A stretch of DNA of 35,356 nucleotides. Origin: Deltaproteobacteria bacterium (GTDB taxonomy: Bacteria > Desulfobacterota > DSM-4660 > Desulfatiglandales > HGW-15). The notes beneath the pieces were generated by a model. It was not told the origin of the DNA. It saw only the letters and a list, made by a program, of their open reading frames with translations, and made no database searches. Made by a program: the position numbers and the translations under genes. This document shows, in pieces, positions 14,549 through 19,932 of the stretch. Positions within the stretch are counted from its first letter, which is position 1, and each line of letters opens with the position of its first letter. The DNA is taken from positions 2,755,375-2,790,730 of the forward strand of contig CP070840.1 in NCBI GenBank assembly GCA_020342025.1. Reading direction: 5' to 3'.

Positions 14549-15187
14549 TTAAGGGCTGGAGACTGACCCTTTTATTTTACGCACATCCTCTGCAGAAATG
14601 ACCTTCGCCTTTCCACCTGTCATGAGGTATATCCTGGCCGCCTCATCAATCTCTTCGGCCATATTGACCGCTTCCTCGAAATTCTCTCCAACCGTCACGA
14701 GCCCATGATTCTGAAGGAGAAGGGCCCGGCATGTGGGATCAGAGAATTGTTCGGTGGTGGCCCTTGCCAACTCTTTTGTCCCGGGCACCCTAAAGGGTAC
14801 CATCGTCAGGGGGTAGGCGTAAAAGGCGAACCCTGGGGTCAGGGGTGGCAATGCATCAGGGCCCGGATCCATCAAGGCAGATGCTGCAATAATGAAAGCC
14901 CCATGGACATGGCAGACCACGTTGATATCAGGTCTTATGCCCAGTATTCCCCTGTGCACCTCCACATCCTTTGTGGGCACGCCTCCTTCCAGAACCCTTC
15001 CCTCCTGATCCAAAGTGACCACAAGGTCCGGGTTCAGTCCCCTCAAGGAATGGCCGGACGGTGTGATGAAAAACTTGTCTCCAATCCGAGCGGAGACGTT
15101 CCCCCCAACGCCCGTAACCAAATGTCTATCGTAGAGAAGGCGGCAGAAGAGACAAAAATCCTCTTTTGAAATCTGATTTTTATACAT
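14549..15187 (-). CDS. Class II aldolase/adducin-family protein
   Basis: The product has 212 residues from the ATG at 15187 (MYKNQISK). A longer form from 15223 has a better ribosome site (AGGGGGAA) but adds non-family sequence, so the start is uncertain. The fold signature is seen in GGNVSARIGDKFFITPSG, then the zinc ligands His93 and His95 (VCHVHGAF) and the third His in LLQNHGLVTVG. It is closest to L-fuculose-phosphate aldolase-like proteins that cleave or dehydrate sugar phosphates. The catalytic Glu of that family (E-x3-H) is replaced by Asp74 (D-V-E-V-H78), with Glu76 close by, so activity may differ. Confidence 0.88.
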   Translation of the reverse strand: MYKNQISKEDFCLFCRLLYDRHLVTGVGGNVSARIGDKFFITPSGHSLRGLNPDLVVTLDQEGRVLEGGVPTKDVEVHRGILGIRPDINVVCHVHGAFIIAASALMDPGPDALPPLTPGFAFYAYPLTMVPFRVPGTKELARATTEQFSDPTCRALLLQNHGLVTVGENFEEAVNMAEEIDEAARIYLMTGGKAKVISAEDVRKIKGSVSSP

Positions 15188-15483
15188 AATAAGCCTGCTG
15201 AACAGAGTGGGCCCCTGCTCCATTTCCCCCTGTGTCCTTTCTTGCCCCCTCTCGCCGGGGAATCCAAGACTCGGAATCATACGTACACCATGTGGAAAAA
15301 GATTTCAAGGGAGACCGGAGCGCCTAAACGACCCTCGGATCCGATGGTATCCCCTCTTTGGAAATCCCCGAACCCGTGGCTGGTATAGATTGGACTGAAA
15401 TTTTGACCACGCTCAATAATGGATGCCAACGGATGATATGAAAGGGAGATGGGAGCGAAATTAAAGTGGGGGGAGAGTTGGCT

Positions 15484-16395
15484 CTATGTGAGGGTATCGG
15501 CTTCGTCATAAAATGAGGCATTTTCTATGGCGATAGCCGTCGGTACACTTAAAGCATTGAGGAGAGAAACATCATCCCTTCGAAATCCGTAGGGTGTGTT
15601 CACGGAGTCCACGTAGACAACCCCCCTGAGTCGCGACCTGCTAATCAGGGGAACGCACATGACGGAGCGGACTTTCATAGAGTGCATGCTCTCGGAGAGA
15701 TCAGCCTCATCTTCCTTCAGGGTGTCCAACATGACAACCGGTTTACCCCCACTCACGACCCGATTCACGATGGTCCGACTAAAGGATTTAAAGGGCTCCC
15801 CGGTCTTTTTTTTGGCAAGGGAAATGGGATCTGACAATTCCCCCGTCTTCTTATCCACAACAATAAAGACACCCCTGTCAATCCTCTTGAGGAGATCCAG
15901 GAGGTCTCGCAATATATTGGCCAAGATTTCATGGATATTGAGCGATTGCCTTAGGTTATCGGACACTTTATAGAGTAATTCTATGTTCTTCTGTGGCGTC
16001 ATGGGCCTGTCTTGCACAAACACCGTGCCGCTCTGCCTCATCTCTTTAGCGAGATCAACAGAATCCAGCAGGGTCGTCAGGTCCTCATCTTCGCCTAAAT
16101 GCGCTTCAACCAGGCAAAACATGGTCTTGCCAATCGCCACTGGTTGCCCCTGTCTTATTTCCAGCGGCTTCTCCGGCTTTACCTGCTCGTCATTAACATA
16201 GGTGCCATTCTTACTTTTTAGATCCTTGATGAAATACTTATCCTCTTTCCTCACAATTTCCAAATGCCTCCGAGACACAGACTTGTCATTCAATCGGATA
16301 TCGCTCTCCGAGCCCCTGCCGACGGTGATGAGATCGCTTTCAAGGTCAAAAGACCTGCCTTTTTCTGGGCCGCCCAAAATGTAAAGCTTGGCCAT
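15484..16395 (-). CDS. FHA-GAF signalling protein
   Basis: The product has 303 residues from the ATG at 16395 behind GAGGTG. The forkhead-associated domain (about 1-95) has the phosphothreonine-binding motifs VGRGSESDI, SRRH and NGTYVN. A linker with helices (about 110-165) leads to a GAF domain (about 165-300: ANILRDLLDLL, GVFIVVDKKTG, VRSVMCVPLISR, RLRGVVYVDS, ALSVPTAIAIENA). FHA domains dock onto phosphorylated proteins and GAF domains sense small ligands, so this is probably an adaptor in a Ser/Thr phosphorylation or nucleotide pathway. No output domain is attached. Neither a kinase nor a phosphatase is adjacent. Confidence 0.92.
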   Translation of the reverse strand: MAKLYILGGPEKGRSFDLESDLITVGRGSESDIRLNDKSVSRRHLEIVRKEDKYFIKDLKSKNGTYVNDEQVKPEKPLEIRQGQPVAIGKTMFCLVEAHLGEDEDLTTLLDSVDLAKEMRQSGTVFVQDRPMTPQKNIELLYKVSDNLRQSLNIHEILANILRDLLDLLKRIDRGVFIVVDKKTGELSDPISLAKKKTGEPFKSFSRTIVNRVVSGGKPVVMLDTLKEDEADLSESMHSMKVRSVMCVPLISRSRLRGVVYVDSVNTPYGFRRDDVSLLNALSVPTAIAIENASFYDEADTLT

Positions 16396-16799
16396 GATTG
16401 ATTCACCTCTTTTGCTCAACTCAAAATGAACGCAAAATGGAGATTATCGAATAATTGCAGTTATAAAGTATAGATAGCCGCTATTCGATCTTGTTTTCAG
16501 CTGAATTGTCTCAGGCTGAACGGCGTTGACACGACAGACTGACCCCCCCGATTTCTATTCAGCCCCAGGTTCCCACCCGCTTAGTCATGATTATAAAAAT
16601 TGTTCCCTCCTGATGGTCAATCGGGGAATGCCTGATTTTGGGGTTCGAAATTCCTGATTAAACTATGCGTAGTCGGTGTCAATAAAACAGAAATGTGGTC
16701 TGGTCAGGGCACCAGGGCGGAAATACTGCGGGAGGATAGCGGCGTGATGGACTAAAAGTCTATGCTACCAGCAAGCCATAGAACTTCCGAGACGTTTGA
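16396..16799. other. Gene-free gap upstream of the FHA-GAF gene
   Basis: These 404 bases hold no convincing reading frame on either strand. A short AT-rich stretch around 16440-16480 probably contains the FHA-GAF promoter, but I cannot place it firmly. At 16757-16785 a weak hairpin (CTATG/CATAG extended by AGT/ACT with a bulge) followed on the minus strand by TTTTAG may end the transcript from 17108. Confidence 0.5.
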
Positions 16800-17108
16800 T
16801 TATGTGGCCTGCTTATTGATGACGGTCTGCTGGGGATCTTCGACCCCGGGAACTTGAAGTTCTCCTTCGCCATCTTCAACCCTATTCTTCTGTTGAGAAT
16901 CATCCTCTGGCTGGGCAATATTCAGCAAACCCCGCTCAAAGTAGTTTTCGTTCCATTCTAGGTTGAAGGGTTCGCTCCCTCTTCTTGGAACCAGTTTGTA
17001 TAGCAAGGCGAAAAGAACAACAGGAATGCAGGCGGTGGTGATCAATAAGGTGTTTGTCCACTGACAAATACGGATGATGTCTGTGACTAAAATGAATTCT
17101 CCGACCAT
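16800..17108 (-). CDS. Small membrane protein, MxGEF family, copy 1
   Basis: The product has 102 residues from the ATG at 17108 behind AAGGGGG. It begins MVGEFILVTDIIRICQWTNT and has one transmembrane helix (about 20-45: LLITTACIPVVLFALLYKLV), then a cytosolic RRGSEPFNLEWNENYFERGL motif and an acidic Gln-rich tail. The N-terminus and the LxWxxNYxxR motif match the protein at 17999-18202, so the two are paralogues. The tail is unique to this copy. A near-perfect sigma54 promoter lies only about 30 bases upstream, giving a very short leader. I know of no named family. Confidence 0.75.
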   Translation of the reverse strand: MVGEFILVTDIIRICQWTNTLLITTACIPVVLFALLYKLVPRRGSEPFNLEWNENYFERGLLNIAQPEDDSQQKNRVEDGEGELQVPGVEDPQQTVINKQAT

Positions 17109-17138
17109 GAAGTAACCCCCTTCCCTACCCAACTATGA

Positions 17139-17154
17139 GCAAGAAAGGTACCAA
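17139..17154 (-). promoter_or_regulatory. Sigma54 promoter of MxGEF copy 1
   Basis: The minus strand reads TTGGTACCTTTCTTGC with exactly 10 bases between GG and GC, in a TTTTGG...TTGCTCA context shared with the promoter at 18487-18505. A TGCACA half-site lies about 83 bp upstream (17239). Confidence 0.75.
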
Positions 17155-17296
17155 AACAGGCTTTGGAACCATTTCCCTGAATCTCCAAACGGTTAGCTCA
17201 AGCCAATCCAGTCATGAATCGGGGACTTGCCTTATAAGTGCACACAAGGTGTTCCTTATTTCATACAGATGAGAAAAAAACACTTAAGGCATCTTG

Positions 17297-17365
17297 CAAA
17301 AAAATGACCCCTGAGAATTGTTTTGAAGACGTGTCGCGTGGAGTCGCAGAGAACGCTCAGGGGTC
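17297..17365 (-). terminator. Terminator-like hairpin after the Cys4 gene
   Basis: GACCCCTGAG and CTCAGGGGTC pair perfectly over 10 bases around a 40-base loop and are followed on the minus strand by ATTTTTTTGC. It should stop transcripts from the 18202-17674 genes before the next sigma54 promoter. Confidence 0.55.
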
Positions 17366-17384
17366 GGCACCATTGATGTGTGGG

Positions 17385-17533
17385 CCCCTTGAGTGTAAGT
17401 CGGGGCACTCAAGGGGATTGGAAGGTAATCTGGACCTTTGAGTTTTGTAAGATACGCAGAGTTTCAAACACCCAAAGGAGCCAGAAAAAGAGGTGCGTAA
17501 TGCACGGGGCTACTCTAGTCGCCTACGCCCCGT
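17385..17533 (-). repeat. Cluster of strong inverted repeats between the MxGEF genes
   Basis: An 11-bp perfect hairpin (CCCCTTGAGTG/CACTCAAGGGG, 17385-17416) and a second region with ACGGGGC/GCCCCGT (17504-17533) that competes with CCTACG/CGTAGG lie in an otherwise gene-free 565-base gap (17109-17673). There is no long reading frame. Read on the minus strand, the second structure is followed by GTGC/GCAC and CTCTTTTTCT, so a small RNA ending there is possible. Confidence 0.5.
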
Positions 17534-17673
17534 AGGTCAATGGGGTGAAACCCGTATTTTTGGATGAAAAAGACCCTATTTTTTAAGGGGGTAGGTCATA
17601 GAATCTGCGGATGCCCATCTGTAAGAAAACGCTGATGCAACACAATTTCAGTTTGAGGGGAGTTGGTTCGCCC

Positions 17674-17880
17674 TCATTGCTCGCCCCCACCAATAAACTC
17701 GTCTTGACACTTCTGACAGAGGGCTGAGACGAAATATTCGAGTCTGGCGGATGCGTCTCTAAACTCCAGTGCTTCTTCCCCACACCAAATGCAACTCCTT
17801 GAGACCTTTGCAATGGCGAAACGCTTTTCATACTCACGGTCTGAGGACAAGATGTCTAACAGACTCTCCAGTTTATCCAT
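17674..17880 (-). CDS. Small Cys4 (CxxC...CxxC) protein
   Basis: The product has 68 residues from the ATG at 17880, with GGAG upstream; a frame from 17970 lacks a ribosome site. It has an N-terminal helix (MDKLESLLDILSSDREYEKR), then CIWCGEEAL, a helix (RDASARLEYFVSA) and CQKCQDEF, which can bind one zinc. It lies between the two MxGEF paralogues and 118 bases after the first, so it is probably co-transcribed with the gene at 18202 from the sigma54 promoter. No family is recognised. Confidence 0.7.
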   Translation of the reverse strand: MDKLESLLDILSSDREYEKRFAIAKVSRSCIWCGEEALEFRDASARLEYFVSALCQKCQDEFIGGGEQ

Positions 17881-17998
17881 GAGTTTCACTCCACTCTTGC
17901 TCTGTAGAAAAAATGAACTGGGAATAAGTCTGGTTGCTCTTTGAAAATGGACCTTTTGGCTCCTGAGCAAAACAAGCCACTTTGGTTGACTCGTTGGG

Positions 17999-18202
17999 TT
18001 AAGGGTTTCCGAGGTTTGTTGCTAGGCGCTGGATATAATTATCCTCCCATTTAAGTTTGGATGACTTGCGACGCATCCATACGAGAACTCTGTAAGTTAA
18101 CCTACTGAGTATAAAAGGAGAGCAAAACGCTACGGGTAACATAAAGCTTATCCAGTAGCAGATATCTTTCATCTCCCCGAGCATCACGAACTCACCGGCC
18201 AT
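17999..18202 (-). CDS. Small membrane protein, MxGEF family, copy 2
   Basis: The product has 67 residues with AAGGGGG before the ATG. It has one or two hydrophobic segments (about 15-40: ICYWISFMLPVAFCSPFIL) and a basic, cytosolic C-terminus (WMRRKSSKLKWEDNYIQRLA). Shared with copy 1 are M-x-GEF at the start, ICxW, a Cys/Pro in the membrane segment, a Tyr at its end, and LxWxxNYxxR. It lacks the acidic tail of copy 1. The leader from the sigma54 promoter is about 275 bases long. Confidence 0.72.
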   Translation of the reverse strand: MAGEFVMLGEMKDICYWISFMLPVAFCSPFILSRLTYRVLVWMRRKSSKLKWEDNYIQRLATNLGNP

Positions 18203-18328
18203 AAAATCACCCCCTTGTATGACTTATTGCTTCGGTTCGCCCATACGGTGACGCATTTTCTAAGCTTGATTATGAAGTTCTGCTCACTCACCTGGGCTGA
18301 GCGGCTCGGCCCGAGGACTTCGCGTGTC

Positions 18329-18367
18329 TTCGACCCTGAGCTGAGACCGAAGGGAGCCTCGGTCGAA
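18329..18367. repeat. Palindromic element in the leader of MxGEF copy 2
   Basis: TTCGACC and GGTCGAA form a 7-bp inverted repeat about 40 bases wide with GAG/CTC inside. The TTCGACCCTGAG type of sequence resembles the REP-like palindromes that recur in many genomes; only this copy is in the window. Confidence 0.4.
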
Positions 18368-18486
18368 CTCTTCGCCGACAGGTCTTACCCCAGGAAGCAG
18401 TAACTCCTGCGTGATAACTTCGTCTCCGTATTTATGAATAGAAGGACTTGGCCCACAGATAGGAAAACAAACCCCGCATCAAGGTT

Positions 18487-18505
18487 GAGCAAAAAAGATA
18501 CCAAA
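18487..18505 (-). promoter_or_regulatory. Sigma54 promoter of MxGEF copy 2
   Basis: The minus strand reads TTTTGGTATCTTTTTTGCTC with 10 bases between GG and GC. It shares TTTTGG and TTGCTCA with the promoter of copy 1. Tandem palindromes lie 74 bp further upstream. Confidence 0.75.
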
Positions 18506-18578
18506 ACCACTGGCGAATGGTTTGTCCTTAATTTCCGGATGCTTATTTCAAAACGCGGGGATGATCAGTCTAAAAAGA

Positions 18579-18617
18579 TGCACATTAAACTGTGCAACAT
18601 GCACAAATTGTTGTGCA
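18579..18617. promoter_or_regulatory. Tandem 18-bp palindromes, probable enhancer-binding activator sites
   Basis: TGCACATTAAACTGTGCA (18579-18596) and TGCACAAATTGTTGTGCA (18600-18617) have identical 6-bp arms and 6-base spacers. Their starts are 21 bp apart, two turns of the helix, so both would face the same way. They lie 74-112 bp upstream of the sigma54 promoter. The arms recall NtrC-type sites (TGCAC/GTGCA). Confidence 0.7.
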
Positions 18618-18671
18618 TATTTGAATCGCCGAACTTTGCAGAAAGGAGGGTGTGTAAAGGGGGGTAGGCGT

Positions 18672-18701
18672 TAAAGAAGCAGGGCCATGATGACCCCCTG
18701 C
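18672..18701 (-). terminator. Terminator of the PilZ gene
   Basis: On the minus strand GCAGGG and CCCTGC pair around 11 bases and are followed by TTCTTTAA. It resembles the terminator of the SnoaL-like gene (968-1005). Confidence 0.6.
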
Positions 18702-18756
18702 CCTATGGGGTGACACTTTTCTCAGGCTCGTACGCAGCGCTCAGCCAAACGATCGA

Positions 18757-19134
18757 CTATACTTCACCTGTTGTGTAGTTCTTGATGAAATGCTCCAGCT
18801 TGGAGATCTGACTCCGTGTTAGCTCACCAAACTCTACGCCCTGTCTTCTCGTTATCGTTGAACTGTAGGGGAAATATTTGCTCGTTTTGAGGTCGGAAAC
18901 GGTCTTAGCCGGCACCTTTTCCAGACGAAAACTTGTTTCCTTCAAAAATATGTCAAGCTCAAAAGACCCTTTCGGTCTATCTCCTATATCGATATAACGA
19001 AACGCGAGCCCCCCCTTACTGATGTCTATAATTTCGCCCAATCGACCACGATGAGAGCGCACTTCTATTAAGGCGCCATCTTTGGCCCGGAATCGCGTAT
19101 ATTTCCTTCGTTCCTTAGGTTCTTCTTTTGTCAT
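18757..19134 (-). CDS. PilZ-domain protein (probable c-di-GMP receptor)
   Basis: The product has 125 residues. The two PilZ signatures are seen: the basic N-terminal arm RRKYTRFR (9-16) and the D-x-S-x-x-G motif D37-ISKGG42, followed by the beta-barrel strands and a C-terminal helix (SQISKLEHFIKNY). Both are the residues that contact c-di-GMP, so binding is likely. No other domain is attached. It is transcribed from a strong sigma54 promoter (19172-19185), which links it to the other sigma54-driven genes. A role in surface or motility control is inferred. Confidence 0.92.
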   Translation of the reverse strand: MTKEEPKERRKYTRFRAKDGALIEVRSHRGRLGEIIDISKGGLAFRYIDIGDRPKGSFELDIFLKETSFRLEKVPAKTVSDLKTSKYFPYSSTITRRQGVEFGELTRSQISKLEHFIKNYTTGEV

Positions 19135-19171
19135 TCCTCACTTATCTCCCCGACACCCCTAGATCTAAAAA

Positions 19172-19185
19172 GCATGAAACGTGCC
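19172..19185 (-). promoter_or_regulatory. Sigma54 promoter of the PilZ gene
   Basis: The minus strand reads TTTTGGCACGTTTCATGCTT, the best match in the window to the sigma54 consensus, with GG and GC 10 bases apart. A 7-bp inverted repeat (CGTATCC/GGATACG, 19287-19308) lies about 100 bp upstream and may be an activator site. Confidence 0.85.
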
Positions 19186-19348
19186 AAAAGAGAAGATATT
19201 GATTTTCAAATCCAGATCTTTCATAAATTAAGTTGGGATTAGAGGCGGCATAGGCGACAGAGACGGCATGAGAGGGGAAAGCAGCGCGTATCCCGTAGGC
19301 TGGATACGTCGAGGCCGGACAAAGACACGTGGATGTAAGATTCTTGAC

Positions 19349-19576
19349 TTATTTGTTGTGTGATACGCCTTTAAGGTGTCTGATTTCGCCTAACAACTTG
19401 ACAATGATGCCTAGAAGTTCCTCTCTTGTAAAATCATCTCTCAGGTCAAACCACTCTTGATTCGAGAGAGACAGGAGTTGGTTGATAAGGAGTTCGCTTG
19501 TTTCTTTACTAGGCTCTTTTGCTCTGTTTAGGTGGTCCTTTATTCCAAAGTATGGAGAGTCCAGGTCTAGTCCCAT
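19349..19576 (-). CDS. Small hypothetical protein
   Basis: The product has 75 residues and is probably all helical and cytosolic (ETSELLINQLLSLSNQEWFD, FTREELLGIIVKLLGEIRHL). GGAATGG lies before the ATG and a promoter at 19612-19641. It contains no recognised motif. Confidence 0.6.
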   Translation of the reverse strand: MGLDLDSPYFGIKDHLNRAKEPSKETSELLINQLLSLSNQEWFDLRDDFTREELLGIIVKLLGEIRHLKGVSHNK

Positions 19577-19611
19577 GTTTGATCCATTCCTTCAGCAATT
19601 AAGATACGAGT

Positions 19612-19641
19612 ATTTTACCTTATAAATTCCACGAATATCAA
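19612..19641 (-). promoter_or_regulatory. Sigma70 promoter of the gene at 19576
   Basis: TTGATA and TAAAAT are separated by 18 bases on the minus strand, about 35 bases before the ATG. Confidence 0.6.
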
Positions 19642-19717
19642 TTTAAAGATGATGAACGCGAATCCGGGATTTTTCAGGCTACTCTGGAGTGCATATTTAA
19701 AGCATAAATCTACTATC

Positions 19718-19745
19718 TTGAGCCATTTCAGCCTCATACTATATA
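19718..19745 (+). promoter_or_regulatory. Possible promoter of the cyclase transcript
   Basis: TTGAGC and TATATA are separated by 16 bases. Transcription would start near 19752 and include the short leader frame at 19842. Confidence 0.45.
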
Positions 19746-19841
19746 TAGACATTCTCGTGAAAAAACGCTATTCTGTGGACCCTCAATAAACCTGGCGACA
19801 AATTAACTCAACAACACAACCCTAACCTTCTGGAGCGAGCT

Positions 19842-19928
19842 ATGAAAAGACCTTACCAGAAGGTGCTGAGAGCGAGGCCTCTTAGGGATTTCCACGTCCC
19901 TTGGAGGCCCTTTTATTTGGAGATCTGA
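19842..19928 (+). CDS. Possible 28-residue leader peptide upstream of the cyclase
   Basis: ATG (19842) follows GGAG by 7 bases and opens a frame of 28 codons ending at a TGA four bases before the cyclase start. The peptide MKRPYQKVLRARPLRDFHVP, then WRPFYLEI, is Arg- and Pro-rich. The frame overlaps a terminator-like hairpin (19876-19918), so ribosomes on it would disrupt the hairpin. That is the arrangement of translation-dependent attenuation or coupling. It may be chance; no homologue is known to me. Confidence 0.4.
   Translation: MKRPYQKVLRARPLRDFHVPWRPFYLEI
19876..19918 (+). terminator. Terminator-like hairpin just before the cyclase start
   Basis: GGCCTC and GAGGCC pair, extended inward by AGGGA/TCCCT after one mismatch, and are followed by CTTTTATTT. 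It ends 15 bases before the start at 19933, so it could attenuate transcription into the gene rather than end an upstream one. Confidence 0.5.
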
Positions 19929-19932
19929 TCCC

